Positions 9,001 to 17,542 of a DNA stretch of 64,000 bases are shown here, one piece after another; position 1 is the first letter of the stretch; each line of letters begins with the position of its first letter. The position numbers were made by a program, and so were the translations under genes. A model generated the notes under the pieces. That model ran no database searches. It saw only the letters and a list, made by a program, of their open reading frames with translations, and was not told the DNA's origin. The stretch lies in NCBI RefSeq assembly GCF_026162365.1, contig NZ_JAOANW010000004.1, positions 186,001 to 250,000 on the forward strand, written 5' to 3'. The DNA comes from Nitratireductor luteus (GTDB lineage: Bacteria; Pseudomonadota; Alphaproteobacteria; Rhizobiales; Rhizobiaceae).

Positions 9001-10275
9001 ATGAACGACACGATCTCGCTGTTTTCCTCGCCGGTTGCACAATTGGGCGCGACCACGCTGACGCTGGGCCACCTGGCGGCCGCCGGCGCCTGCGTCGTGC
9101 TCCTGCTGCTGGCCTTGCTGGTGGTGGGTATCTGGCGCGGCGCCTCGGCCCGTGCCATTGCGGCGGTCGAGGCTGCCGAGCGCGCCCGCGAGGCGGAGGC
9201 GCGCCTTGCCGACCTCGCCAAGGCGCAGGCCGAGCTTCAGGGCCGCATGGGCACGATCGCAGAGGTCTTCGGCCAGCGCCAGGCGGAGATGACGAAGTCG
9301 ATCTCCGAGCGCCTGGACGGCATGACGTCGCGCCTCGGCCATTCGATCACCGAGCAGACCAAATCGACCCACGAAAATCTCGCCCGGCTGCAGGAGCGCC
9401 TGGCGGTGATCGACACCGCCCAGAACAACATCCAGTCGCTGGCCGGCCAGGTCGTTCAGTTGCAGCAGATCCTGTCGAACAAGCAGACGCGCGGCGCGTT
9501 CGGCCAGTCGCGGATGGAAGCGATCATCGCCGACGGCCTGCCGCACACGGCCTATGAGTTTCAGGCAACCCTTTCCAACAACAGCCGGCCCGACTGCCTC
9601 GTCAAGATGCCCAATGGCGCGCCGTCCCTGGTGATCGACGCCAAGTTTCCGCTGGAATCCTGGAACGCCATCCGCGCCGCGGCCGAGGCCGAGGGCGGCT
9701 CGCCCGAGGCCCGCCGCCAGGCCGAGCAGTCCTTCCGCCGCGACGTGGAGGTGCATGTCAAGGCGATTGCCGAAAAGTACCTTTTGACCGGCGAGACCCA
9801 GGACACGGCCTTCATGTTCGTACCGTCGGAATCGATCTTCGCCGAGATCCACGAGAATTTCGAGGCGCTGGTGCAAAAGGCGCATCGCGCCCACGTCGTC
9901 ATCGTCTCGCCTTCGCTTCTGATGCTGTCGATCCAGGTCATCCAGGCCGTGTTGAAGGACGCCCGCATGCGCGAGCAGGCCCATCTCATCCAGGCCGAGG
10001 TCGTGCGCCTGATGCAGGACGTCTCCCGCCTCGACGACCGGGTGCGCAAGCTCCAGGGCCATTTCCTGCAGGCCAATAAGGACGTGGAAATGATCCTGAC
10101 CTCCGCCGACAAGGTCACCAAGCGCGGTGCCAGGATCGAAGCGCTGGAACTCGGCGCCTTGCAAGGGGAAAAGACGGAGGGCGAGGCGCCGGCGGGCCCA
10201 ACGGGTAAGGATGAGATTTCTTCCGAGGACGGTCCGAACTCCGGCAGGCTCAGGCTGCGCGTCGTCGACGAATAA
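9001..10275 (+). CDS. rmuC: DNA recombination protein RmuC
   Basis: RmuC-family proteins limit DNA inversions and rearrangements, and are predicted nuclease-like (PD-(D/E)XK-related). The 424-residue protein has an N-terminal membrane anchor (about residues 21-48), a coiled coil of roughly 100 residues ('ERAREAEARLADLAKAQAELQ' onward), and the RmuC core. The core includes 'RPDCLVKMPNG', 'VIDAKFPLESW' and 'FMFVPSESIFAE'. The acidic C-terminal tail is low complexity. It is monocistronic, divergent from def, with its promoter presumably in the AT-richer 100 bp before 9001. Confidence 0.93.
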   Translation: MNDTISLFSSPVAQLGATTLTLGHLAAAGACVVLLLLALLVVGIWRGASARAIAAVEAAERAREAEARLADLAKAQAELQGRMGTIAEVFGQRQAEMTKSISERLDGMTSRLGHSITEQTKSTHENLARLQERLAVIDTAQNNIQSLAGQVVQLQQILSNKQTRGAFGQSRMEAIIADGLPHTAYEFQATLSNNSRPDCLVKMPNGAPSLVIDAKFPLESWNAIRAAAEAEGGSPEARRQAEQSFRRDVEVHVKAIAEKYLLTGETQDTAFMFVPSESIFAEIHENFEALVQKAHRAHVVIVSPSLLMLSIQVIQAVLKDARMREQAHLIQAEVVRLMQDVSRLDDRVRKLQGHFLQANKDVEMILTSADKVTKRGARIEALELGALQGEKTEGEAPAGPTGKDEISSEDGPNSGRLRLRVVDE

Positions 10276-10443
10276 AAACCCTGCAAAAAGAATCCCCACA
10301 GATGCCCACAGCACCATTTGCGCCAACAAATCCTCCTCCGAGGCCTTTGCGCGACAGGGCATTGCTTGCTATTCGACGGTGACGATAGAGCAGGGCGCGC
10401 TCCCATCCAGGCGCGCGCTTCGCCCTTTCCGTTCGTTTTGCCA

Positions 10444-10481
10444 CATTTGCACGAACGTCAGGTGGTTCCACCTGACTGCAA
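10444..10481. repeat. GTCAGGTGG-hairpin repeat, copy A
   Basis: A perfect 9-bp stem GTCAGGTGG / CCACCTGAC with a TT loop is flanked by TTGCA and TGCAA. Closely similar units lie at 17173-17209 (reversed) and 29413-29452. This copy sits just upstream of the TAXI gene in the 236-bp gap after rmuC, in its leader region. The rest of the gap holds no gene. Confidence 0.7.
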
Positions 10482-10511
10482 GAACTTTGCTTCAGGGAGG
10501 AAATTCAGAAA

Positions 10512-11474
10512 ATGTTTCGTTCAGCCATCAAGACGACGCTTGTCCTGGCCGCCGCCACGGGCGTTGCCGCCTCCAGCGCCGGTGCCGAGACCCGCGTTAC
10601 CTACAAATCGGCCAAGGCCGGCTCATCCTATTACCAGATGGGCGTCGAGATCGCCGAGGCCGTGAAAAAGGGCACGGATGGCGATATCATCGTGACTATC
10701 GAGGAAAGCCAGGGTTCGGTCCAGAACGTGATGGAGGCGCGTGCGCGCGGTGCCGATTATGTCTTTACCACGCCGCCGGCGCTGGTGAGCCTGGCGCAGC
10801 AGGGCAAGGCCATGTTCGAGGGCAAGGGCGATCCGAAATTCGCCGAAATCCGCGCCCTGTTCCCCATCCCCTCGCTGACCATGCATTTCGTCATGTCCAA
10901 GGCGTCCGGCGTGGAGGATTTCGCCGGCATGGAAGGCAAGACCGTCCTGTTGGGAAAAGGCTCCTTCGGCGCGACGGAAGGTGAGAAATACCTCGGCCTG
11001 TTCGGCCTCGAAGGCAAGGTGAACCTCGCCGACGCCGAACTGTCCAACGCCGTCGCCGCCCTCAAGAACGGCCAGATCGACGGTTTCGTGACCGCCGGTT
11101 CCTGGCCGGCGCCCAATGTTGTCGAGGCCGCGGCGAGTGTTGACGTGAATGTCCTGTCGCTTTCGCCCGAGCAGGTCGAAGCGACCAAGCGCACGGCGCT
11201 GACGATTCCCGCCGGGACCTATGCCGGCCAGGACACCGACATCGTCACCACCTCTTTGCCGGTCGTCGCCTACACCACGACGGCGATGGACGAGGAAACC
11301 GCCTATCAACTCACCAAGGCCTTCTGGGAACAGAAGGCGGCGATGAGCGACGCGGCCCCTTGGTGGAAGGGTGTCGACACCGCGCTGATGGCCAACGTCA
11401 CGGGCAAGGTGCATCCGGGCGCGATCCGCTATTACAAGGAAGCCGGTGTCGAACTGGCTGACGGGCAGATGTAG
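10512..11474 (+). CDS. TAXI family TRAP transporter substrate-binding protein
   Basis: This 320-residue periplasmic binding protein of the TAXI class pairs with fused TRAP permeases. A Sec signal peptide ends near residue 25 ('AASSAGA-ET'). The mature part begins with the family pattern 'RVTYKSAKAGSSYYQMGVEIAEAV' and has 'LLGKGSFGATEG' in the hinge region. The ribosome-binding site AGGGAGGA lies 10 bp before the ATG. The fused membrane subunit follows 85 bp downstream. TAXI systems import glutamate, 2-oxoglutarate and other carboxylates where studied. The ligand here cannot be inferred. Confidence 0.93.
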   Translation: MFRSAIKTTLVLAAATGVAASSAGAETRVTYKSAKAGSSYYQMGVEIAEAVKKGTDGDIIVTIEESQGSVQNVMEARARGADYVFTTPPALVSLAQQGKAMFEGKGDPKFAEIRALFPIPSLTMHFVMSKASGVEDFAGMEGKTVLLGKGSFGATEGEKYLGLFGLEGKVNLADAELSNAVAALKNGQIDGFVTAGSWPAPNVVEAAASVDVNVLSLSPEQVEATKRTALTIPAGTYAGQDTDIVTTSLPVVAYTTTAMDEETAYQLTKAFWEQKAAMSDAAPWWKGVDTALMANVTGKVHPGAIRYYKEAGVELADGQM

Positions 11475-11559
11475 GTCGGCTGATCTCCCGGCGCATCGCG
11501 GCTTTTACCGCGATGCGCGTCCTTCGCAACCGGTTCCTCCACACAGCCCGACCGCCTTC

Positions 11560-13326
11560 ATGACAAAGCGCATTCTCCTGGCGGCCCTCGCAGCGCTGCT
11601 CGTTACCTTTCATCTGTCGCTGATCTTCTCCGGTCTGGTGCCGAACCTGGTCAGCCGGCCGTTGCATATGGCCCTGATCCTTCCATGGCTGCTGGTCTTC
11701 ACGCCGGCGGCCGGGCTGTCGAAGGTCTTCGGCTGGGTGTTGGCGGCGGGGGGCATTGCCGCGACCTTGTGGATCGCGACCAATCATCGGACCCTCGCCG
11801 ACCAGTATGGCTTCCTGGAAGGCTCGGTGCAGACCGGCATTGCCTTCCTCCTGCTCGCCGTCGTCCTTGAGACCGCGCGCCGCGCCATCGGCTGGGCATT
11901 GCCCACCGTCGCGTTCCTGGCGCTTCTTTATGGCCTCTTGGGGCAGCACATTCCCGGTGAGTTCGGCCATGCCGGAACGCCGCTGGCGAGCTTCCTCGGC
12001 ACGCTGACCATCGCCGAGGGAGGATTGTGGGGCAGCCTGACGGGCGTCTCGGTCGGCACGGTCGCCATCTTCGTCATCTTCGGCGCGATCCTGAACGCCG
12101 GCGAGGCGGGGCAGGGCTTCATGAACGTCGCCGCCGCCGCCGCCGGCCGGCTCAATGGCGGCGCGGGCAAGGTGTCGGTCATTTCCTCCGCGCTGTTCGG
12201 CTCGATCTCCGGTTCTGCCTCCGCCAACGTGGCCTCCACCGGCGCCATCACCATTCCCGCCATGGTGGGGCTCGGCTATCCCAAGCGGCTGGCCGGCGCC
12301 ATCGAGGCCGTCGCCTCCTCCGGTGGGCAGATCATGCCGCCGCTGATGGGGGCCGGCGCCTTCGTCATGGTCGAACTCACGGGCACGCCCTATACCGGCA
12401 TCATGGCGGCCGCGCTCCTGCCGGCCATATTGTATTTCCTGGCCGTGTGGGTCGGCATCAATGCCTTCACCACCCGTTGCGCGCTGCGGGGCCTGCCGGA
12501 AGACCAGAAGCCGGCGCTGCGCGATGTCGTCATCACGTCCGGCTTCTTCCTCATCCCCTTCTCGGTTCTCCTGTGGGGCATGTTCCTCGCCGGCTACACG
12601 CCGCAATACGCCGCTGCCCTGGCGATATTCGCCGGCGCCCTGCTGCTGCTTATCGACGGGCGCCTGCGCTTCACCGCCGATGGCGCGGCGCTGCGGCTGG
12701 AATCGGCGTTGCTGACGGCGGCAAGACAGGTTTCGCTGATTGGCGCCATCATCCTGTGCGCCTCCATTGTCATCGGGGTTCTCTCGATCACCGGGCTCGG
12801 CGTGAAGATCACCTCGCTCATTCTCTCCGGCGCCGGCGGCATGCTGTGGCCGTCGCTGTTCCTGACGGCGCTTGCCTGCCTGATTCTCGGCATGGAGGTG
12901 CCGACCACCGCGGCCTATGTCATCTGCGTCTCCGTCGCCGGCCCGGCGCTGACCCAGCTCGGGTTGGAGCCGCTGCAGGCGCATCTCTTCGTCTTCTGGT
13001 TCGCGCTGTTGTCGACCATCACACCGCCCGTCTGCGGTGCGGTCTTCATTGCGGCCGGCATGGTGCGCGAGGATTGGCTGAAAGTGGCCGTCACGGCGAT
13101 GGCGCTCGGCGTCGGCCTCTACCTGATCCCGCTCGCCATGATCGCCAATCCGATGCTCCTGCGGACGGCGCAAAGTCCGGTTCCGGCGGTGGCGGCGGGG
13201 GTCAAGGTGGCGCTCGGCCTGATCTGCGTATCCTACGGACTGATCGCCGCCTACAGGCCGCTGACGCGGGTCATGCTGGTGGCGGCGGGGCTCATCGTTC
13301 TCTTCGTCCCGCTCAGTCTTTCGTAA
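11560..13326 (+). CDS. TRAP transporter fused permease (DctQM-type, TAXI system)
   Basis: This 588-residue inner-membrane protein combines the small 4-TM (DctQ-like) and large 12-TM (DctM-like) subunits in one chain, as is normal for TAXI systems. Some 16 or more hydrophobic segments cover the whole length. Family motifs include 'FGSISGSASANVASTGAITIPAM' and 'ASSGGQIMPPLMGAGAFVM' in the large-subunit half, and 'LGMEVPTTAAYVI' near the end. The frame stays open into the upstream binding-protein gene, but the ATG at 11560 gives a hydrophobic first segment at once. It works with the TAXI protein just upstream to drive ion-coupled solute uptake. Confidence 0.93.
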   Translation: MTKRILLAALAALLVTFHLSLIFSGLVPNLVSRPLHMALILPWLLVFTPAAGLSKVFGWVLAAGGIAATLWIATNHRTLADQYGFLEGSVQTGIAFLLLAVVLETARRAIGWALPTVAFLALLYGLLGQHIPGEFGHAGTPLASFLGTLTIAEGGLWGSLTGVSVGTVAIFVIFGAILNAGEAGQGFMNVAAAAAGRLNGGAGKVSVISSALFGSISGSASANVASTGAITIPAMVGLGYPKRLAGAIEAVASSGGQIMPPLMGAGAFVMVELTGTPYTGIMAAALLPAILYFLAVWVGINAFTTRCALRGLPEDQKPALRDVVITSGFFLIPFSVLLWGMFLAGYTPQYAAALAIFAGALLLLIDGRLRFTADGAALRLESALLTAARQVSLIGAIILCASIVIGVLSITGLGVKITSLILSGAGGMLWPSLFLTALACLILGMEVPTTAAYVICVSVAGPALTQLGLEPLQAHLFVFWFALLSTITPPVCGAVFIAAGMVREDWLKVAVTAMALGVGLYLIPLAMIANPMLLRTAQSPVPAVAAGVKVALGLICVSYGLIAAYRPLTRVMLVAAGLIVLFVPLSLS

Positions 13327-13328
13327 GC

Positions 13329-13374
13329 AGCATGATCCGAAAAGTGGATGCCGGTTTTCGGGAAAGATCATGCT
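13329..13374. repeat. AGCATGATC palindromic element between convergent genes
   Basis: Inverted arms AGCATGATC (13329-13337) and GATCATGCT (13366-13374), with inner arms CCGAAAA and TTTTCGG, lie 2 bp after the TRAP permease stop and 40 bp before the hisG stop. The unit resembles a palindromic element common between genes in Rhizobiales and may serve as a bidirectional terminator. A partial related sequence appears at about 2068-2087. Confidence 0.65.
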
Positions 13375-13414
13375 GAAACAAGGTGCTGGATCGTGAAGAC
13401 GATTCAGCGAGGCG

Positions 13415-14116
13415 TCATCGCGATCCAGCGTTGAGCCGCCGCGCGAGTTCCTCCGTCAACGCCGCATCCTCCGGCGCGCGCTCCCTGCGGGCCGCCACCA
13501 GGCAGGCCTGCGACCGCAGGATCACCCCGTCGTCCAGCACCTTCAGATGGTTGGCCGCAAGCGTCGAGCCGGTCGTGGTGATGTCGACGATGATGTCGGC
13601 CGAGCCGGCCGCCGGCGCGCCTTCGGTGGCGCCCAGGCTCTCCACGATGCGATAGACCTGGATGCCGTGCTTCTGCGAGAAGAACTGCTGCGTCAGCCGC
13701 CAGTATTTCGTGGCGATGCGCAGCCGCCGCCCATGGCGCTGGCGAAAATCGGCGGCCACGTCGTCGAGGTCCGCCATGGTGGCCACGTCGAACCAGACAT
13801 CCGGCACCGCCACCACCACATCCGCCCGTCCGAAGCCGAGCCGAGCCGCGATCCTGGTCTTGCCCTCCCAGTCGGGAATAGTCTCGCGCACCAGGTCCTC
13901 GCCCGTCACGCCCATGTCGATGGTGCCGCGGTCGAGCTCGCGCGCGATCTCGGAGGCCGAAAGGAACGCGACCTCGATGCCGGGATAGCCTTCCATCGTC
14001 GCGCGATAGCGCCGGTCGTTCTCGGGCATGGCGATGGTGAAGCCGGCTGCCTGCAGCGTTTCCACCGCCTGCTCCTTCAGCCGGCCTTTCGACGGCAGGG
14101 CGAGGGCGATGCTCAT
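13415..14116 (-). CDS. hisG: ATP phosphoribosyltransferase, short form catalytic subunit
   Basis: HisG catalyses the first step of histidine synthesis, ATP + PRPP to phosphoribosyl-ATP. The 233-residue length and lack of the C-terminal ACT-like domain mark the short form, which needs HisZ for activity and feedback control. Visible motifs are '[13 protein letters not shown]' at the N-terminus, '[10 protein letters not shown]' and the PRPP loop '[19 protein letters not shown]'. Its ATG overlaps the hisZ stop by 4 bp (ATGA), indicating translational coupling that fits the HisG-HisZ hetero-octamer. Confidence 0.96.
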   Translation of the reverse strand: MSIALALPSKGRLKEQAVETLQAAGFTIAMPENDRRYRATMEGYPGIEVAFLSASEIARELDRGTIDMGVTGEDLVRETIPDWEGKTRIAARLGFGRADVVVAVPDVWFDVATMADLDDVAADFRQRHGRRLRIATKYWRLTQQFFSQKHGIQVYRIVESLGATEGAPAAGSADIIVDITTTGSTLAANHLKVLDDGVILRSQACLVAARRERAPEDAALTEELARRLNAGSR

Positions 14117-15234
14117 CGCGCGTCTCCCCGCAGCGCCGCAACCCGGTCGAGCCAGATCGAAAAGCCGACGCCCGGTATCGGGTCGGAAGCGCCGAGCAGC
14201 GTCAGCAGGCGGTCGTACCGCCCGCCGCCGGCCAGCGGCTGGCCGCCGTCGCCGGCCCCGATCTCGAAGATGAAGCCCGTATAATAGTCGAGCGGACGGC
14301 CGAACCCGGCGCGATACTCGATATCCGCCAGCGCCAGCCCCTCATCGCTTATGCGCCAGGCGCGCCCGGAAAAATCCTCCAGCGCGTGATCGATGATCAG
14401 GCCGTGCCCGCCGGCAAAGGCGGTAAGCCGCTCCGCCGCCTCGGAGGCGGGCGTGCGGATCGCCAGAAACGCCCTCAGCGCGGCCAGTGCGTCGTCGTTC
14501 AGCCGCACGCTGCGCAGCTCCGCCTTTTCGGCGAGGCGGCGCGCGATGTCGCCGGGCGTGCGGCCCGCCGAGGGCGAAAGCCCGGCGGCCTCCATCGCTT
14601 GTTCGATATGGGCTTCCAGCGCGCTTTCATCGCCCCGCGCGACCAGCCCGGCCACTTCGCGCGGCATCGACGCCGCGTTCTGCGGGTTGGCCAGTTCCGA
14701 CATCACGGCGTCCAGCATGGCAGCAGAGCCGAAGGCGCGCACCAGCCGCTTCTGCCAGCCCCTCGGCAGGCCGAGCGCGGAAAGCACCGCCTCGAAAACC
14801 GCCTGGTCGCCGATGGTGATCGAAAGCGCCGCCCCCGGCAGGACGCGCGACAGGAGCGCATGCGCATCGGCCAGCGAGCGCGCATCGGCCGATGCGTGGT
14901 CGGGCGCGCCCAGATCCTCGATGCCCGCCTGGAAGAACTCCGCCCCGCCCTCGCGCCGCTGGCGAAAAACCTCGCCCAGATAGGCATAGCGGCGCGGCGT
15001 GGCGGCCCGCTTGGCGATATGCTCGCGGCAGACGGGAATGGTGAATTCGGGTCTGAGGCAAAGGCTCTGCCCCGTCTCGCTCTCCGTCAGGAAGATACGC
15101 CGGCGCAGATCCTCGCCTGCCATGTCGAGAAAAGGGTCGGCCGGCTGGATGATGTCGATATCCGTCATCGCCGCCTCGCGCTCGGTAAACAGCGAGAGGA
15201 TGTCAGCCGCGAAGGAGGGGTAGCGGATGCTCAT
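14113..15234 (-). CDS. hisZ: ATP phosphoribosyltransferase regulatory subunit
   Basis: HisZ is a catalytically inactive histidyl-tRNA-synthetase paralogue that activates short-form HisG and carries the histidine feedback site. The 373-residue product retains class II synthetase-like stretches, such as '[14 protein letters not shown]', '[22 protein letters not shown]' and '[13 protein letters not shown]', without the tRNA anticodon-binding domain. It lies between hisS and hisG on the minus strand. The stop overlaps the hisG start, while 211 bp with two opposed palindromic repeats separate it from the upstream hisS stop. Confidence 0.95.
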   Translation of the reverse strand: MSIRYPSFAADILSLFTEREAAMTDIDIIQPADPFLDMAGEDLRRRIFLTESETGQSLCLRPEFTIPVCREHIAKRAATPRRYAYLGEVFRQRREGGAEFFQAGIEDLGAPDHASADARSLADAHALLSRVLPGAALSITIGDQAVFEAVLSALGLPRGWQKRLVRAFGSAAMLDAVMSELANPQNAASMPREVAGLVARGDESALEAHIEQAMEAAGLSPSAGRTPGDIARRLAEKAELRSVRLNDDALAALRAFLAIRTPASEAAERLTAFAGGHGLIIDHALEDFSGRAWRISDEGLALADIEYRAGFGRPLDYYTGFIFEIGAGDGGQPLAGGGRYDRLLTLLGASDPIPGVGFSIWLDRVAALRGDAR

Positions 15235-15263
15235 GAGGACGTCGCGGGCGCCGTAGCCGTCAC

Positions 15264-15321
15264 ACCCCCCTCTGCCCTGAGCTTGTCGAACGGGCCGGGC
15301 ATCTCCCCCTCAAGGGGGGAG
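15264..15321. repeat. Dispersed palindromic repeat, copy 3 (reversed, interrupted)
   Basis: This is the reverse-orientation copy of the unit at 131, 7011 and 15378. Relative to the 15378 copy it carries an additional 15 nt (15280-15294, 'agcttgtcgaacggg') in the tail. It faces the 15378 copy across 56 bp, making an inverted pair between hisS and hisZ. Confidence 0.72.
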
Positions 15322-15377
15322 TTTATCCTGTCATCGACCTCCGACTCCACGATTGGCGAAAGCCGGCGCGACGGCCA

Positions 15378-15424
15378 ATCTCCCCCCTTGAGGGGGAGAT
15401 GCCCGGCAGGGCAGAGGGGGGTAG
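15378..15424. repeat. Dispersed palindromic repeat, copy 4
   Basis: The hairpin 'ctccccccttgagggggag' plus the tail 'atgcccggcagggcagaggg' matches copies 1 and 2. It lies just past the hisS stop (15446), inside the hisS-hisZ gap. Confidence 0.75.
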
Positions 15425-15445
15425 CCTTGGCGCCGGCGTCCAACA

Positions 15446-16990
15446 TCATCCAGCCGCGCCGTCCCGCTCGCGCTTCTGCGCGTCCAGCATCGCGCGCACC
15501 GTTTCCACCAGTTCGTCCTCCTTCACGGAAAACTGCGCCACGCGCGCCTCGCGCCATTCCTCGTTGCTTTCGATCTCGGCCGAAAGCTGCTTGCCCTCGA
15601 TCAGGTCCTTGATCTGCACTTCGCCCTTTTCCCGCTCGTCCGCCCCCTGGATGATGGCCAGCGGCGCGCCGCGCCGGTCGGCATATTTGAGCTGGTTGCC
15701 GAATTTCTTCCAGTTGCCCTGGTACATCTCGGCGCGAATGCCGGCATCGCGCAGCCGCTGCGTGAACGACTGGTACTTCGCCATCGCCTCCATGTCGCCG
15801 TCCATCACGGTGACCAGCACCGGCGCCAGCACCGGGTCCTGCCCCAGCTTGCCGAGGTTCTTCAGCGCCGTCATCAGCCGCGAAACGCCGATGGAAAACC
15901 CCGTCGCCGGCACCGGCTGCCCGCGAAACCGCGAGACAAGCCCATCATACCGCCCCCCACCGCCGACGGAGCCGAAACGCACGATCTCACCCTTTTCGTT
16001 GGGGATCTCGGCGGTCAGTTCGGCCTCATAGACGGGACCGGTGTAATATTCGAGGCCGCGCACGACGGAGGGGTCGATGCGAATGCGATCAATGTCATAG
16101 CCCGCCGCCGCGCAAAGCAACTGAATCTCATCAAGCTCGGCACACCCCTGCACAACAAGCGGGGAATCCTCGAAACCCCGACTTAGATTGTCCACCGTAA
16201 GCCCGTTGGCCACGCCGGTTGCGCCTGATCCCTGCTCGTTCCAGCCGGTGATGTTCAGCAGTCTCGTGATCTGGGCGTCGTCGAGACCGGCACCCTTCGT
16301 GAAGTCACCTTCACCTTCTCGTCCGCCGTCCCAGCGGCCAGGTCCAAGAAGAAGCATCACATCGTCGACCGAAAACTTGTCCAGCTTATCAATCGCCCGC
16401 AGCACCGTCAGCCGCCGTCCGGCGTTCTCGTCCCCGCCGAGGCCAATCGCCTCCATCACCCCATCCAGCACCTTCCGGTTGTTGACCCGAATGACGTACT
16501 GACCCTTGAGCCCCAGCGCCTCCATCACATCCGCCATCATCATGCACATCTCGGCATCCGCCGCGACGGAGGGCGCCCCCACCGTGTCGGCGTCGAACTG
16601 CATGAACTGGCGGAAGCGGCCGGGCCCCGGCTTCTCGTTACGGAACACCCAGCCGGCGCGGTAGGTGCGGTAGGGAAGCTGGATCTCGTTGAAATTCTCG
16701 GCGACATGCCGGGCCAGCGGCGCCGTCAGGTCGTAGCGCAGCGAAAGCCACTGCTCGTCGTCGTCCTGCAGCGAGAACACGCCTTCGTTCGGCCGGTCCT
16801 GGTCGGGCAGGAACTTGCCCAGCGTGTCCGTATATTCCATCAGCGGCGTCTCGAGCGGATCGAAGCCGTAGCGCTCATAGACGGCGCGTATCTTCTCCAT
16901 CATCTCGCCCGTGGCGCGGATGTCGTGCGGATGACGGTCGGCAAAGCCCCGCGGCAGCCGCGCCTTCACCCTGTCAGCCTTGTTCGCCAT
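15446..16990 (-). CDS. hisS: Histidine--tRNA ligase
   Basis: HisRS is a class II synthetase that charges tRNA-His. The 514-residue protein has the motif 2 region '[21 protein letters not shown]', the histidine-A signature '[15 protein letters not shown]', motif 3 around '[13 protein letters not shown]', and a C-terminal anticodon-binding domain. The frame is open 42 codons further upstream from a TTG. I chose the ATG at 16990 because '[19 protein letters not shown]' is the family-type start in this lineage. It is first in the hisS-hisZ-hisG group, downstream of a 552-bp repeat-rich gap. Confidence 0.96.
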   Translation of the reverse strand: MANKADRVKARLPRGFADRHPHDIRATGEMMEKIRAVYERYGFDPLETPLMEYTDTLGKFLPDQDRPNEGVFSLQDDDEQWLSLRYDLTAPLARHVAENFNEIQLPYRTYRAGWVFRNEKPGPGRFRQFMQFDADTVGAPSVAADAEMCMMMADVMEALGLKGQYVIRVNNRKVLDGVMEAIGLGGDENAGRRLTVLRAIDKLDKFSVDDVMLLLGPGRWDGGREGEGDFTKGAGLDDAQITRLLNITGWNEQGSGATGVANGLTVDNLSRGFEDSPLVVQGCAELDEIQLLCAAAGYDIDRIRIDPSVVRGLEYYTGPVYEAELTAEIPNEKGEIVRFGSVGGGGRYDGLVSRFRGQPVPATGFSIGVSRLMTALKNLGKLGQDPVLAPVLVTVMDGDMEAMAKYQSFTQRLRDAGIRAEMYQGNWKKFGNQLKYADRRGAPLAIIQGADEREKGEVQIKDLIEGKQLSAEIESNEEWREARVAQFSVKEDELVETVRAMLDAQKRERDGAAG

Positions 16991-17172
16991 GGTCGAAAAT
17001 CCATCCGTCGAGAATAAGAAAACCGTGCCCCGTTCAGGGCGCGGCTGTCGTAGCCGATAAGGCTGGAAGCGGCAAGGGCGGGCGGTTCTAAGGCTGTCCG
17101 CATTTCGGACCCACAAAGCACGATGACGTCAATTTGGATCAAACACGCCCGCAATCGTCACCTTAGAGCATT

Positions 17173-17209
17173 TTGCAGTCGGGTGGAATCACCTGACGTC
17201 GCACAAATG
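17173..17209. repeat. GTCAGGTGG-hairpin repeat, copy B (reversed)
   Basis: The reverse complement reads 'catttgtgcgacgtcaggtg' then 'attccacccgactgcaa', matching copies at 10444 and 29413 with a few substitutions. It is in the gap upstream of hisS. Confidence 0.65.
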
Positions 17210-17226
17210 CAGTGAAAACAAGTAGA

Positions 17227-17267
17227 TAGAGCAGAACAACGTTTCAGTGAAACGATGATCTGCTCTA
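17227..17267. repeat. TAGAGCAG palindrome with an inner CGTTTCA hairpin
   Basis: Outer arms TAGAGCAG (17227-17234) and CTGCTCTA (17260-17267) enclose the perfect inner hairpin CGTTTCA-G-TGAAACG (17240-17254). It follows copy B directly and both begin with an 'agagca' motif, so the two may be halves of one element (about 17164-17267). Confidence 0.65.
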
Positions 17268-17317
17268 GGAAAGTTTGCGGACACGTTCGGAGAGCACCAG
17301 TTCCCAGGTCCCCACCC

Positions 17318-17499
17318 CGTCATCCCGGAACCCAAGAGGGCTACCCGGGACCCATTGGAAGAACATCGCAGAGCCCGGCCCTTCTGAGCTGCCGAAGGGC
17401 CTCGCCCCGGCGCGCTTCAGCACCGCCCACTGCTTCTGCGGAACCCGGCCGCGCCAACCCAATAGGTCCCGGCTCTCGCTGCGGTCGGCCGGGATGACG
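17318..17499. repeat. MITE-like element with CGTCATCCCGG terminal inverted repeats
   Basis: Perfect 11-bp terminal inverted repeats CGTCATCCCGG (17318-17328) and CCGGGATGACG (17489-17499) enclose non-coding DNA. Inside is a further 8-bp hairpin, GGCCCTTC/GAAGGGCC (17377-17384 and 17394-17401). It fills most of the gap between the Tad-like gene stop (17543) and hisS. It resembles the 'GTCATCCCGG' dispersed repeats seen in many proteobacteria. Confidence 0.6.
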
Positions 17500-17542
17500 G
17501 ACGTGGGCGCATGGCGCCAACCCCACCTGAACCCACCCACCC

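Noticed and set aside
11398-13371. 657-codon open frame antisense to the TRAP fused permease
   Set aside because: It is composed mostly of Arg, Gly, Gln, His and Glu with no hydrophobic core. The plus strand encodes a clear TRAP permease.
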